Positions 51,329-61,140 of a stretch of 64,000 nucleotides of DNA are shown piece by piece. Each line of letters opens with the position of its first letter. Position 1 is the stretch's first letter. The translations under genes were made by a program, and so were the position numbers. The stretch comes from Tyzzerella sp. (lineage in GTDB: Bacteria > Bacillota > Clostridia > Lachnospirales > Lachnospiraceae). The notes beneath the pieces were generated by a model that was given only the letters and a program-made list of their open reading frames with translations, was not told where the DNA came from and made no database searches. The DNA lies in NCBI GenBank assembly GCA_017465565.1, contig JAFTWA010000002.1, positions 1-64,000 on the forward strand, in the 5' to 3' direction.

Positions 51329-53035
51329 ATGAAGAATAAATTAAAAAGGTTAGGATGTGCAGTATTGGCAATCTGCATGTTGACAGTAAGCCAGATGGCA
51401 ATAGTGCTGGCGGCAGATACCGTTCAGGGAGTAGTAGATTTTGGAGATGGCGATGCAAGCATTACCATTCAGGGAAATGGGGGACAAAGTCTTGCAGGAA
51501 AGAAATGGAAGCTTCACAGACTTTTTGATGTGGAAAATTCCGTGGAGCTAGAATCGGTGCAATACACATTTAACGAAAGCTATAAGGCTAGCTTGCAGAA
51601 AGTGGTTGCGGGGAAATTAAATCCAAACAAAGAAGCGGATGCAGTGACAGAATATGAAGTGATTGACTATATACAAAGTCTGAATGCCCATGTGGCAGAA
51701 GGGGCGCAGGCAGAGCAGGAGCTGGAGGGAGCCTACAGCGATTACCGCTACTTTATTGAAGAAGTGGCAGCACAGTTAAAGGCAGATGGAGTGAATGGGG
51801 AGACTGTAAATGTAACGGACACAACGGCAGATAATACGGTGGTGTTAAAAGGGCTTCCATATGGATATTATATCATCGAAGATGTGACAGAGGTGCAGGA
51901 CAAGCACACAGCGGCTTCCCTCTGCATTGTGACCACGGCAAATCCGGAAACGTCTATGAATGTGAAATCCGATTATCCAACAGTAACAAAGAAGATTCAG
52001 GAGGACGATGGGACAATCGGATGGAATGACATCGCTGATTTTGAGATTGGACAGACTGTGCCATACAAATATGAATCTACGCTTCCGGACATGAATGGAT
52101 ACGACACCTATTATTATGCATGGCACGACATCATGGACGAAGCTTTGACTTTGCAGGAGGATTCGGCCAGGATTATGATTTCTGGAACTGTGGATGGTCA
52201 AGAGAAGATTTATCAATTATCAGAGGAGGAATTTTCTTTGGTGACAGCGCCAGAAAATGGAGTTACATTCCAAATCCAGATTAGTGATATTAAGAAGATT
52301 GTGGATAGAGAATTTCCACAGTTTAATAATCTTTCAGAAAATGTTTATGGGCAGAAAGTGACTGTTACATATAATGCAGTATTAAACGAAAAGGCAGCAG
52401 AAGGTACGGGGAGACCTGGATTTGAAAATGATGTGAGACTGGAATTTTCAAATAATCCAAATGGGACAGGGGCAGGACAGACCGGTTTTACACCTTGGGA
52501 TACGGTTGTTTGCTTCACTTATCGTGTGGAGGGCGTGAAAGTAAATAGTAATGGTAAGACTTTGGCAAATGCCAAATTCAAGCTTTACTACGATGAGGAA
52601 TGTACAAAAGAGGTCTTTGTAAAAACCATGGAGGGTGGATACTATGTCATTCACACCGATTCTGTAGAGTCACAAAATGCAGAAGATGCAGCAAGCATCT
52701 GTTCTGATACTTCCGGTGTATTCAAAATTTACGGGTTAGATGGCGGCACCTATTATTTGAAGGAGACAGAGGCTCCGGCTGGATACAGACCTATTTTGGA
52801 TGCAATTAAAATCGAAATATCACCTTCCTTCCCGGAAGACAGAAATTCTTATGTGAAAGGGGAAGGTGCGACGGAAGCCGTGCTTGTGAAAGATGGATCG
52901 ATTGCAATTTCGGTAGTTAATGAAATTGGGAAGAAGCTTCCAATTACTGGTTCCTATTTGATGCCGATTTTATTTGCAGCTGGAGCGGTATGCATTATCG
53001 CAGGAATGAAACTTGGAAAAAAGAAATATGAATAA
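51329..53035 (+). CDS. Major pilin with isopeptide domain, LPITG anchor
   Basis: The 568-residue backbone pilin has a signal peptide (about residues 1-29, ending VLA) and a first domain with GYYIIEDVTE. A fimbrial D2-type isopeptide domain spans about residues 215-375 (VPYKYESTLPDMNGYDTYYY, ..VTYNAVLNEKA). A SpaA domain follows with E-box TYYLKETEAPAGYRPI, then KLPITG, a membrane helix and KKKYE. Lysine-rich strands such as YPTVTKKIQEDD may supply the pilin lysine. It starts two bases after the adhesin gene and overlaps the sortase start. Confidence 0.88.
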   Translation: MKNKLKRLGCAVLAICMLTVSQMAIVLAADTVQGVVDFGDGDASITIQGNGGQSLAGKKWKLHRLFDVENSVELESVQYTFNESYKASLQKVVAGKLNPNKEADAVTEYEVIDYIQSLNAHVAEGAQAEQELEGAYSDYRYFIEEVAAQLKADGVNGETVNVTDTTADNTVVLKGLPYGYYIIEDVTEVQDKHTAASLCIVTTANPETSMNVKSDYPTVTKKIQEDDGTIGWNDIADFEIGQTVPYKYESTLPDMNGYDTYYYAWHDIMDEALTLQEDSARIMISGTVDGQEKIYQLSEEEFSLVTAPENGVTFQIQISDIKKIVDREFPQFNNLSENVYGQKVTVTYNAVLNEKAAEGTGRPGFENDVRLEFSNNPNGTGAGQTGFTPWDTVVCFTYRVEGVKVNSNGKTLANAKFKLYYDEECTKEVFVKTMEGGYYVIHTDSVESQNAEDAASICSDTSGVFKIYGLDGGTYYLKETEAPAGYRPILDAIKIEISPSFPEDRNSYVKGEGATEAVLVKDGSIAISVVNEIGKKLPITGSYLMPILFAAGAVCIIAGMKLGKKKYE

Positions 53036-53825
53036 AATATTTTTTGCGATAGGAATCCTGTGCTTTCTAGTTCCGTTTGGCTTACAGGCAATTGATGGAG
53101 AGGAGCAAAAGCATGTGATAGAGACTTATGAAACGGAATTAAAACTTTGCGGGATGGAAGAGATTGCGGCTTGCATGGAAAACGCGGAAAAATACAATCA
53201 AAAGCTCTATGAATTACAGACAGCAGCAGTTGGAACGGCTCCAGAATATGCAGACTTCGACATGGATTACAAAGCACAGCTGAGTTTGTCAGATACGGGA
53301 GTCATGGGGCATGTTCAGATTCCAAAGCTTGATTTGAAGCTTCCTCTTTACCACGGAACAGATAAGGAGATACTGGCAAACGGCGTGGGACATTTGGAAG
53401 GAAGCAGTCTCCCAATTGGCGGCATCAATAGTCACTCGGTGCTCACAGGGCACCGGGGACTGCCAAGCGCCGAGCTTTTTACAAGATTAGATGAAATGGA
53501 ACAGGGGGATACCTTTTTCCTTCTCGTATGTAATCAGACTATGGCATATCAGGTTGTGAGAATTCGAGTGGTAAAGCCAGAAGATGTCAGTGCAATCAAA
53601 ATTGAAGCGGACAAAGACCTTGTTTCGCTGGTTACATGCACTCCCTATGGTATTAATACCCATCGTCTGATTGTGACAGGAGAACGTATAGAACTAGAAG
53701 ATGAGGCAATTGAAGCTATAAAGCTGGAAGAAAGCCCAGAAAAAGAAACGACATATTGGCTTCTGATTCCTATTGTGATTTTGGTTGTCATAGTGATAGT
53801 AATTGTCAGAAAGAGGTGCAGATGA
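53028..53825 (+). CDS. Class C sortase (pilin polymerase)
   Basis: The 265-residue membrane enzyme cuts LPxTG motifs and links pilins through isopeptide bonds. An N-terminal helix (residues 3-22) and a C-terminal helix (about 243-262) flank the catalytic domain, with His142 in LTGHRGLPSAELFTRLD, Cys204 in LVTCTPYG and Arg213 in NTHRLIVTGER. The two-helix topology and the PYGINTHR pattern are class C. The active-site lid region (PEYADFDMDY) lacks an obvious DPW/F motif. The start overlaps the pilin stop by eight bases and its own stop overlaps the next start by four. Confidence 0.92.
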   Translation: MNKIFFAIGILCFLVPFGLQAIDGEEQKHVIETYETELKLCGMEEIAACMENAEKYNQKLYELQTAAVGTAPEYADFDMDYKAQLSLSDTGVMGHVQIPKLDLKLPLYHGTDKEILANGVGHLEGSSLPIGGINSHSVLTGHRGLPSAELFTRLDEMEQGDTFFLLVCNQTMAYQVVRIRVVKPEDVSAIKIEADKDLVSLVTCTPYGINTHRLIVTGERIELEDEAIEAIKLEESPEKETTYWLLIPIVILVVIVIVIVRKRCR

Positions 53826-54403
53826 AAAGATACATAGTCATGTTAATTATAGTGCTGTTTGGCACATATACACTATATGCGAATGCAGAGGAAGGCAGTG
53901 TGGAAATTACAATGCCGGAGGAAGCAGTGATCAGCTTCGCATATGCAAAGGTAGCTGATGTTGAAAATGGAAGCTATGTCCTAAAAGAAGAGTACAAGGA
54001 AAGTGGAGTGGATTTGAATCAACTGGGCAGTGCAAAGGAAATGGAAGAAGCGATACAAAGGCTCCAGCAGTTTCATACAAAAGAAAATTTTGTTCAGACA
54101 GGTGAATCGGGGAATGTAAAAATTCCGGATTTGGAAGAAGGTGTATATCTGATTGAGAGTCTTTCAAGTGATGAGTATCAGATATCACCAATGCTAGTCG
54201 CAGTGCCGGCATGGGATGTGGAAGCGGGAGAAATGTCTTATGATATTTCGGTTACGCCAAAAATGGAAAAGATTCCCAAAAGCGTGCAAACGGGAGATGG
54301 CAGCAATACAAATATTTTTTCAGTCTTTTTTGTTGTTTCGTTAATAATTGTCGCAATATTGTCTTGCCAGAAGTATTTTACATGTGGTAGAATATCAGAA
54401 TAA
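53822..54403 (+). CDS. Minor pilin with atypical sorting signal
   Basis: The 193-residue secreted protein has a signal peptide (residues 1-22, ending ANA), one small pilin-like domain with the strand [20 protein letters not shown], and a C-terminal SVQTGDGSN motif followed by a membrane helix and a short basic tail. VQTGD in place of LPxTG fits sorting signals used in Lachnospiraceae, possibly for the housekeeping sortase, so it could be the basal pilin that ends the fibre. Its ATG overlaps the sortase stop (ATGA). The leuC promoter lies inside its last codons. Confidence 0.75.
   Translation: MKRYIVMLIIVLFGTYTLYANAEEGSVEITMPEEAVISFAYAKVADVENGSYVLKEEYKESGVDLNQLGSAKEMEEAIQRLQQFHTKENFVQTGESGNVKIPDLEEGVYLIESLSSDEYQISPMLVAVPAWDVEAGEMSYDISVTPKMEKIPKSVQTGDGSNTNIFSVFFVVSLIIVAILSCQKYFTCGRISE
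54364..54393 (+). promoter_or_regulatory. leuCD promoter candidate within the minor pilin gene end
   Basis: TTGCCA (54364-54369), spacer 18, TAGAAT (54388-54393) with a TG one base before the -10. It lies within the last 40 bases of the pilin gene, 36 bases before leuC. Confidence 0.6.
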
Positions 54404-54429
54404 TATTCGAAACAAGGGAGGATCTAACA

Positions 54430-55704
54430 ATGGGAATGACAATGACACAGAAAATCCTCGCTGCACACGCAGGATTAGATTCAGTTGCCCCAGGGCAATT
54501 GATTGAAGCAAAGTTAGATGTTGTTATGGCGAATGATATTACAGGTCCTATGGCGGTGCCTGTATTTAACAAAATGGCAGATAAGGTATTTGATAAAGAT
54601 AAAGTAGTTTTAGTGCCAGACCATTTCACACCAAACAAAGATATCAAATCGGCAGAGAACTCAAAATCAATTCGTGAGTTTTCAAAATGCCAGTGCCTCA
54701 AGCACTATTTTGAAATTGGACAAATGGGAATCGAGCATGCAATTCTTCCTGAAAAAGGAATCGTAGTTGCAGGCGAATGTATTATCGGGGCAGACTCCCA
54801 TACTTGTACATATGGAGCCCTTGGAGCGTTCTCGACAGGTGTAGGTACAACCGACATCGCAACTGGAATGGCGACAGGTGAATTATGGTTTAAGGTTCCA
54901 AGTGCAATCAAATTCGTGCTTACAGGAAAACCAGGCAAATATGTAAGTGGTAAAGATATTATTTTACATATTATTGGACGTATCGGTGTAGACGGTGCAT
55001 TATACAAATCTATGGAATTCGTTGGTGATGGTATCCAGTATCTTTCTATGGACGACCGTTTCACAATGGCGAATATGGCAATTGAAGCTGGTGCTAAGAA
55101 TGGCATCTTCCCAGTAGACGAAAAAGCAGAAAATTACATGAAAGAACACTCTGACAAAGAGTATAAGATTTATACAGCAGATGATGATGCAGAGTATGAT
55201 GATGTAGTGGAAGTGGATTTATCGCAGGTAAGACCAACAGTGGCATTCCCGCACTTACCAGGAAATGCAAAGACAATCGATGAAGTAGAAGCCATGGAAC
55301 CAATCAAGATTGACCAGGTTGTTATTGGTTCTTGTACAAATGGAAGAATGGAAGATATGCGACGTGCTGCAGCAGTCCTGAAAGGACATAAGGTTCATCC
55401 AGATGTTCGCGTGATGGTAATTCCAGCAACACAGAAGATTTACTTACAATGTATTGAAGAAGGCATTGTTACTACATTTATTGAAGCAGGATGTGCATTC
55501 AACACACCAAGCTGCGGACCTTGTATGGGTGGACACATGGGTGTTATGGCAGCAGGAGAAAAATGTGTATCTACTACAAACCGTAACTTTGTAGGAAGAA
55601 TGGGGCACGTAGATTCACTCATTTACCTTGCATCTCCAGAAGTGGCAGCAGCAAGTGCAATCGCAGGATGCATTGCAAATCCAGAGAAAGTAGGTGACAG
55701 ATAA
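54430..55704 (+). CDS. leuC: 3-isopropylmalate dehydratase large subunit
   Basis: The 424-residue aconitase-family subunit converts 2- to 3-isopropylmalate in leucine synthesis. The 4Fe-4S ligands are in [11 protein letters not shown] and [17 protein letters not shown]; the substrate region [20 protein letters not shown] is present. The size is that of the short HacA/LeuC2-type two-subunit enzymes common in Clostridia and archaea. The start follows GGGAGGATCTAAC. Its stop overlaps the leuD start by one base. leuA and leuB are not in the window. Confidence 0.93.
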   Translation: MGMTMTQKILAAHAGLDSVAPGQLIEAKLDVVMANDITGPMAVPVFNKMADKVFDKDKVVLVPDHFTPNKDIKSAENSKSIREFSKCQCLKHYFEIGQMGIEHAILPEKGIVVAGECIIGADSHTCTYGALGAFSTGVGTTDIATGMATGELWFKVPSAIKFVLTGKPGKYVSGKDIILHIIGRIGVDGALYKSMEFVGDGIQYLSMDDRFTMANMAIEAGAKNGIFPVDEKAENYMKEHSDKEYKIYTADDDAEYDDVVEVDLSQVRPTVAFPHLPGNAKTIDEVEAMEPIKIDQVVIGSCTNGRMEDMRRAAAVLKGHKVHPDVRVMVIPATQKIYLQCIEEGIVTTFIEAGCAFNTPSCGPCMGGHMGVMAAGEKCVSTTNRNFVGRMGHVDSLIYLASPEVAAASAIAGCIANPEKVGDR

Positions 55705-56195
55705 TGAAAGCATTAGGACACGTTTTTAAATATGGTGACAACGTTGATACAGACGTAATCATTCCAGCTAGATATCTGAATTCTTTTGATGGAAAAGAAC
55801 TGGCAAGCCATGCGATGGTTGACATTGACCCGGAGTTTGCTAAAAAAGTTCAGCCAGGAGACCTTATTGTTGCAAATAAGAATTTTGGATGTGGTTCTTC
55901 CAGAGAGCATGCGCCACTTTGTTTGAAAGAAGCAGGGGTTAGCTGTGTTATTGCAGAAACATTTGCGAGAATCTTTTACCGCAATGCAATTAATATTGGT
56001 CTTCCGATTATTGAATGCCCAGAAGCGGCAAGGGGTATTGAAGCGGGGGATGAAGTGGAAGTGGATTTTGACAGTGGTAAAATCTATAACCGAACAAAAG
56101 GAACCGAGTTCCAGGGTCAGGCGTTCCCAGAATTTATGCAAAAATTAATTGCAGCAGGCGGATTGGTAAATTATACAAACAATAAGAGAAAATAA
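55704..56195 (+). CDS. leuD: 3-isopropylmalate dehydratase small subunit
   Basis: The 163-residue swivel-domain subunit completes the LeuCD enzyme. It shows [16 protein letters not shown] at the start, [15 protein letters not shown], which carries the active-site serine loop, and a typical [16 protein letters not shown]. The length fits the short archaeal/clostridial form. It is translationally coupled to leuC (TAATG). A strong terminator follows at 56206, so leuCD is a two-gene unit. Confidence 0.94.
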   Translation: MKALGHVFKYGDNVDTDVIIPARYLNSFDGKELASHAMVDIDPEFAKKVQPGDLIVANKNFGCGSSREHAPLCLKEAGVSCVIAETFARIFYRNAINIGLPIIECPEAARGIEAGDEVEVDFDSGKIYNRTKGTEFQGQAFPEFMQKLIAAGGLVNYTNNKRK

Positions 56196-56205
56196 TTTTT
56201 TTGAA

Positions 56206-56242
56206 AAAGGATGCTGTAATTTAAACAGTATCCTTTTTTTTC
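56206..56242 (+). terminator. Terminator after leuD
   Basis: AAAGGATGCTGT (56206-56217) pairs with ACAGTATCCTTT, followed by a run of Ts. Confidence 0.9.
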
Positions 56243-56294
56243 TTGAAAGATTGTGTTATAATGTGGCAATTATAAGGATTTTAGGAGGAATGAC

Positions 56295-57581
56295 ATGAGT
56301 CAGGGAGCTAACAAAGGAAGGGCTATTGCCCTGCTTCCCATTGGAGTGTTTTTAGTAATTTTCCTGGGTTCAGGAATTATAATGAACGATTTCTATGCGA
56401 TGCCTGCAATTGTAGCATTCTTGATTGCCTTAGCAGTCGCATTTATACAAAACCGCAGCTTATCATTTGATGATAAAATTAAAGTAATTGCAAAGGGAGT
56501 AGGAGAAGAGAATATTATTACCATGAGTCTTATTTTCTTATGTGCAGGAGCATTCTCTGGTGCAGTTACAGCAGCAGGAGGGGTAGACAGTACCGTTAAC
56601 TTTGGACTTTCTATTATGCCATCAAGTATTGCGGTAGTAGGTTTATTTGTAGTTGGATGTTTTATTTCAGTTTCCATGGGAACATCCATGGGAACAATTG
56701 CAGCGCTTGCACCAATTGCGGCAGGCATCAGTGAGAAGACTGGATTTGCCATGGCGGTCTGTATCGGCGCGGTAGTATGCGGAGCCATGTTTGGGGATAA
56801 CTTGTCGATGATTTCAGACACTACAATTGCAGCAGTTAAAACGCAAGGCTGTGAGATGAAGGATAAGTTTAAAGCGAACTTTTTCATCGTACTTCCAGCA
56901 GCACTTATCACAATTATCATTTTCCTGGTAATTACAAGCGGAAGCAGCTTTGAAATAGAAGAGAGTCTTACATACAATGTGTTGCAGATTTTACCATATA
57001 TTGTTGTACTTGTTGGTGCTTTGATTGGTATTAACGTATTTATCGTGTTAATTGGTGGAACTGTATTATCTTTAATTGTAGGTATTGCAACAGGAACAAT
57101 TGCAGTGTCAGATATGTTTACCGTTGTAGGTGACGGTGTAACAGGTATGTACGATATTACCGTTGTTTCTATTGTGGTAGCATGTATTGTTTCACTTGTA
57201 AAAGAATATGGCGGCATTCAATTTATTCTGGACTTAATTCGTTCGAAAATCAAAGGACGAAAGGGTGCAGAGATGGGAATTGCAGGACTTGCTTTAATGG
57301 TAGACTGCTGTACAGCGAATAACACAGTGGCTATCGTAATGGCTGGCCCAATTGCGAAAGAAATTTCAGATGAATTTGGTGTAGACCCGAAGCGGTCAGC
57401 ATCCCTTCTCGATATCTTCGCATCCGTAGGGCAAGGCATTATTCCATATGGAGCGCAATTATTATCAGCAGCTACATTAACAGGATTGACACCATTTGCA
57501 ATTATGCCATATTTATATTATCCAATTTTAATGGCAATCAGCGCAGTATGCGTTATCTTACTTAGGAAAGAGGGAAAATAA
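56295..57581 (+). CDS. NhaC-family Na+/H+ antiporter
   Basis: The 428-residue transporter has about eleven membrane helices and NhaC-family stretches: GCFISVSMGTSMGTIAALAP near residue 117, MFGDNLSMISDTTIAA near 160 and DCCTANNTVAIVMAGPIAKE near 337. It would exchange sodium for protons, though NhaC relatives also move amino or dicarboxylic acids. TAGGAGGAATGAC precedes the ATG. thrC starts one base after its stop, so the two are co-transcribed; the link to threonine synthesis might mean amino acid transport. Confidence 0.83.
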   Translation: MSQGANKGRAIALLPIGVFLVIFLGSGIIMNDFYAMPAIVAFLIALAVAFIQNRSLSFDDKIKVIAKGVGEENIITMSLIFLCAGAFSGAVTAAGGVDSTVNFGLSIMPSSIAVVGLFVVGCFISVSMGTSMGTIAALAPIAAGISEKTGFAMAVCIGAVVCGAMFGDNLSMISDTTIAAVKTQGCEMKDKFKANFFIVLPAALITIIIFLVITSGSSFEIEESLTYNVLQILPYIVVLVGALIGINVFIVLIGGTVLSLIVGIATGTIAVSDMFTVVGDGVTGMYDITVVSIVVACIVSLVKEYGGIQFILDLIRSKIKGRKGAEMGIAGLALMVDCCTANNTVAIVMAGPIAKEISDEFGVDPKRSASLLDIFASVGQGIIPYGAQLLSAATLTGLTPFAIMPYLYYPILMAISAVCVILLRKEGK

Positions 57582-57582
57582 G

Positions 57583-59070
57583 ATGGAATTATTATATAAG
57601 AGTACAAGAAATGCAGAAAAAACAGTGACAGCTTCCGAAGCAATTTTAAAAGGACTTGCAGATGATGGGGGCTTATTTGTGCCAGTCAGCATTCCAACAT
57701 TGGATGTGACATTAGAGGAATTAAAGGAAATGTCATACCAGGAAACAGCGTATGAGGTTATGAAAAAGTTCCTCACAGATTTTACAGAGGAAGAATTGAA
57801 GGATTGTATTGCAAAAGCATATGATTCAAAATTTGATACAGAGGAGATTGCGCCGCTTGCAAAAGCAGACGGTACATATTATCTGGAATTATTCCACGGT
57901 GCAACGATCGCATTCAAGGATATGGCGTTATCAATCCTGCCACATCTTCTTACTACTTCTGCAAAGAAGAACCATGTAAAAAATGAAATCGTGATTCTGA
58001 CAGCAACTTCAGGTGATACAGGAAAGGCTGCACTTGCAGGGTTTGCGGATGTAGAGGGAACAAAGATTATTGTTTTCTATCCAAAGAACGGTGTAAGCAA
58101 GGTACAGGAACTCCAGATGGTAACACAGAAGGGGGCAAATACGACCGTTGTTGCAATTCACGGCAATTTTGACTGTGCACAGAGCGGCGTGAAAGCTATT
58201 TTCGAAAATAAAGAGCTGGCAAAAGAGCTGGATGCGGCTGGCTATCAATTTTCATCAGCGAACTCAATCAATATTGGGCGTTTAGTTCCACAGATTGTTT
58301 ATTATGTATATGCATATGCAAAATTATTGCAGAATGAAGAAATTGCAGCTGGGGAGGAAATTAACGTAGTTGTTCCAACCGGTAACTTTGGAAATATTCT
58401 TGCAGCTTATTTTGCAAAACATATGGGTATTCCAATTGATAAGCTTATCTGTGCATCAAATGAGAACAAGGTGTTATTCGATTTCTTCCAGACAGGAACT
58501 TATGATAAGAACAGGGAATTTATTTTAACGAATTCTCCATCTATGGATATTCTTATTTCAAGCAATCTGGAACGACTGATATATTTTATCGCGGGCTGTG
58601 ACGCTGGGAAAAACAGTGAACTTATGAAGGCCCTGAAAGAAAAAGGTGTGTATGGGCTTACTGAGGATATGAAAGCAAATCTTTTTGATTTCGCAGCAGG
58701 ATATGCGACAGAAGCAGAAGTAAGGGAAATGATTGCAGACATTTATAAGAAAACAGGGTATGTAATCGACACACACACAGCTGTTGCCGCAAAAGTGTGC
58801 AAAGCATATCAGGAAGAAAGCAAGGATACAAAGAAGACGGTAATTGCATCTACAGCAAGTCCATACAAATTTGCAAGAAGCGTTATGACATCTATCGATG
58901 AGAAATATGATGCGTTGGAAGAATTTGATTTAATTGACGAACTCCAAAAAGTATCATGTGTGGATATGCCAAATGCGATTAAAGAAATCAAAGACGCAGA
59001 GATTCTTCACACGAGAGAATGCGATGCAGATAAAATGGAAGCAACTGTAAAAGAGATTTTGAAAGTCTAA
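57583..59070 (+). CDS. thrC: Threonine synthase
   Basis: The 495-residue PLP enzyme converts O-phosphohomoserine to threonine. The Schiff-base lysine is in LFHGATIAFKDMALS; the phosphate loop is VVPTGNFGNILAAYF, and TSGDTGKAALAGF is also typical. The length and the N-terminal YKSTRNAEKTVTASEAIL mark the long (fungal/E. coli-like) type. It follows the NhaC gene by one base, with GAGGGAAAATAAG ahead of the ATG. Homoserine kinase and dehydrogenase genes are not in the window. Confidence 0.93.
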   Translation: MELLYKSTRNAEKTVTASEAILKGLADDGGLFVPVSIPTLDVTLEELKEMSYQETAYEVMKKFLTDFTEEELKDCIAKAYDSKFDTEEIAPLAKADGTYYLELFHGATIAFKDMALSILPHLLTTSAKKNHVKNEIVILTATSGDTGKAALAGFADVEGTKIIVFYPKNGVSKVQELQMVTQKGANTTVVAIHGNFDCAQSGVKAIFENKELAKELDAAGYQFSSANSINIGRLVPQIVYYVYAYAKLLQNEEIAAGEEINVVVPTGNFGNILAAYFAKHMGIPIDKLICASNENKVLFDFFQTGTYDKNREFILTNSPSMDILISSNLERLIYFIAGCDAGKNSELMKALKEKGVYGLTEDMKANLFDFAAGYATEAEVREMIADIYKKTGYVIDTHTAVAAKVCKAYQEESKDTKKTVIASTASPYKFARSVMTSIDEKYDALEEFDLIDELQKVSCVDMPNAIKEIKDAEILHTRECDADKMEATVKEILKV

Positions 59071-59115
59071 ATATTAGTTATAGATATATCTTATAAAAAT
59101 ATTTTTGTGAAAATA

Positions 59116-59145
59116 TTGACGAAGACGACTTGCATACTGTATAAT
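59116..59145 (+). promoter_or_regulatory. pckA promoter
   Basis: TTGACG (59116-59121), spacer 18, TATAAT (59140-59145); start codon 50 bases on. Confidence 0.8.
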
Positions 59146-59195
59146 GGGCGATAATTAGTGATTTACAAAAAAACAAAGAAAGAGGTTGATGAGAA

Positions 59196-60800
59196 ATGTC
59201 ACAAATTAATTTAGAAAAGTATGGTATTACTGGAACTACTGAAATCGTATACAACCCTTCTTATGAAGTATTATTCGAAGAAGAAACAAAAGAAGGCTTA
59301 GTAGGTTACGAAGTAGGCCAAGAAAGTGAACTCGGTGCTGTTAACGTAATGACAGGTATTTATACTGGTCGTTCTCCTAAAGATAAATATATCGTTATGG
59401 ATGAAAACTCTAAAGATACAGTATGGTGGACAACAGATGAATATAAAAATGATAACCACCCAATTTCAGAAGATGTATGGGCTGAGTTAAAAGCTCTTGC
59501 ACAAAAAGAACTTTCTAACAAGAGATTATTCGTAGTTGATGCATTCTGTGGTGCTAACGCTGATACAAGAATGGCAATCCGTTTCATCGTAGAAGTTGCT
59601 TGGCAAGCACATTTCGTAAAGAACATGTTCATCCAACCAACAGAAGCAGAACTTGCAAACTTTGAACCAGATTTTGTTATCTACAATGCTTCAAAAGCAA
59701 AAGTTGAAAACTACAAAGAATTAGGTCTTAATTCAGAAACAGCTGTAGCATTCAACATCACAAGCAAAGAACAAGTTATCATTAACACATGGTACGGCGG
59801 AGAAATGAAAAAAGGTATGTTCTCTATGATGAACTACTACTTACCATTAAAAGGTATTGCTTCAATGCACTGTTCAGCAAACACAGATATGAACGGTGAA
59901 AATACAGCTATTTTCTTCGGCCTTTCAGGAACAGGTAAGACAACATTATCTACAGACCCTAAACGTCTTCTTATCGGTGATGACGAACACGGCTGGGATG
60001 ATGATGGTGTATTCAACTTCGAAGGTGGATGCTACGCAAAAGTTATTAACCTTGATAAAGAATCAGAACCAGACATCTACAATGCAATCAAACGTAACGC
60101 ATTATTAGAAAACGTTACATTAGATGCAGAAGGTAAGATTGATTTCGCTGATGGAAGCGTTACAGAAAATACTCGTGTATCTTACCCAATCAATCATATT
60201 GAAAACATCGTTCGTCCAGTGTCAGCAGCACCAGCAGCTAAGAATGTAATCTTCCTTTCAGCTGATGCATTTGGAGTACTTCCTCCAGTTTCAATCTTGA
60301 CACCAGAACAAACAAAATACTACTTCTTATCTGGATTCACAGCAAAACTTGCTGGTACAGAACGTGGTATTACAGAACCAACACCTACATTCTCAGCATG
60401 CTTCGGTCAAGCATTCTTAGAATTACATCCAACAAAATATGCTGAAGAATTAGTTAAGAAAATGGAAGCTAATGGTTCAAAAGCATACTTAGTAAACACA
60501 GGATGGAATGGTACAGGAAAACGTATCTCAATCAAAGATACACGTGGTATCATCGATGCAATCCTTGATGGATCAATTGAAAAAGCTGATACAAAATCTA
60601 TTCCATACTTCAACTTTGAAGTACCAACAGAACTTCCAGGAGTAGACACAAATATTCTTGACCCACGTAATACATATGCTGATGCAGCTGAATGGGAAGT
60701 AAAAGCAAAAGACCTTGCAGGACGTTTTGTTAAGAACTTTGCTAAATACACAACAAATGAAGCTGGTAAAGCATTAGTAGAAGCAGGTCCACAATTATAA
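59196..60800 (+). CDS. pckA: Phosphoenolpyruvate carboxykinase (ATP)
   Basis: The 534-residue enzyme links oxaloacetate and PEP with ATP/ADP. The kinase P-loop is [16 protein letters not shown] near residue 240, the metal site includes [21 protein letters not shown], and [15 protein letters not shown] lies near residue 55. In fermenters it often runs toward oxaloacetate and ATP. Codon use is strongly biased as in pgcA, showing high expression. It has its own promoter and AGAGGTTGATGA site. A GGTGGAAATTCC repeat set and terminator follow. Confidence 0.96.
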   Translation: MSQINLEKYGITGTTEIVYNPSYEVLFEEETKEGLVGYEVGQESELGAVNVMTGIYTGRSPKDKYIVMDENSKDTVWWTTDEYKNDNHPISEDVWAELKALAQKELSNKRLFVVDAFCGANADTRMAIRFIVEVAWQAHFVKNMFIQPTEAELANFEPDFVIYNASKAKVENYKELGLNSETAVAFNITSKEQVIINTWYGGEMKKGMFSMMNYYLPLKGIASMHCSANTDMNGENTAIFFGLSGTGKTTLSTDPKRLLIGDDEHGWDDDGVFNFEGGCYAKVINLDKESEPDIYNAIKRNALLENVTLDAEGKIDFADGSVTENTRVSYPINHIENIVRPVSAAPAAKNVIFLSADAFGVLPPVSILTPEQTKYYFLSGFTAKLAGTERGITEPTPTFSACFGQAFLELHPTKYAEELVKKMEANGSKAYLVNTGWNGTGKRISIKDTRGIIDAILDGSIEKADTKSIPYFNFEVPTELPGVDTNILDPRNTYADAAEWEVKAKDLAGRFVKNFAKYTTNEAGKALVEAGPQL

Positions 60801-60816
60801 TTTTTAGCTTGAATTG

Positions 60817-60930
60817 GCGCTCCATTTGGTGGGGATTTCATTTGTAGTTTAGAATAGTGTTCCGCTTGGTGGAAATTCCATATGTGGCTTAAAAAGTGCT
60901 TCGCTTGGTGGAAATTCCATATGGAAAAAA
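60817..60930 (+). repeat. Three tandem 34-bp repeats after pckA
   Basis: Units at 60817-60850, 60857-60890 and 60897-60930 share the core CTTGGTGGAAATTCCATATG with a 40-bp period; the first is more diverged. TGGAAATTCCA in each is a palindrome. They lie in the 3' untranslated part of the pckA message. Confidence 0.8.
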
Positions 60931-60935
60931 TTGTG

Positions 60936-60987
60936 CTCTCAGGCCCCAGTTATTTAAGAAAAGCGGGGCCTGGGAGTTTGTTTTTTG
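60936..60987 (+). terminator. Terminator after pckA
   Basis: CTCTCAGGCCCC (60936-60947) pairs with GGGGCCTGGGAG (60965-60976) and is followed by TTTGTTTTTTG. Confidence 0.9.
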
Positions 60988-61140
60988 TGTATATGGAAAA
61001 TAAAGCGCGAAAATGGGCATTTTTGAGTATTTTTGGGGCTTGGGATAACATTTTTTTTGTATAGGCCCCGATGTGATAAAATTTGTGAATAGTTTTATGT
61101 AAATAAATCTAATTTAATTAGTAAGAATGGTGGAAAAGGT

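Larger units (their letters stand above)
60801..61140. other. Gene-free stretch between pckA and the PfkB kinase gene
   Basis: It holds three copies of a 34-bp repeat (60817-60930), the strong GC hairpin at 60936-60987, and an AT-rich leader for the next gene. A frame from 60882 to 61064 is not supported by a ribosome site or protein-like composition. Confidence 0.7.

Noticed and set aside
60817..60930. CRISPR array
   Set aside because: The three repeats are separated by only six bases of spacer, they have no cas genes, and the units are imperfect.
60882..61064. 60-codon frame after pckA
   Set aside because: It runs through the repeats and the terminator hairpin and has no ribosome site.
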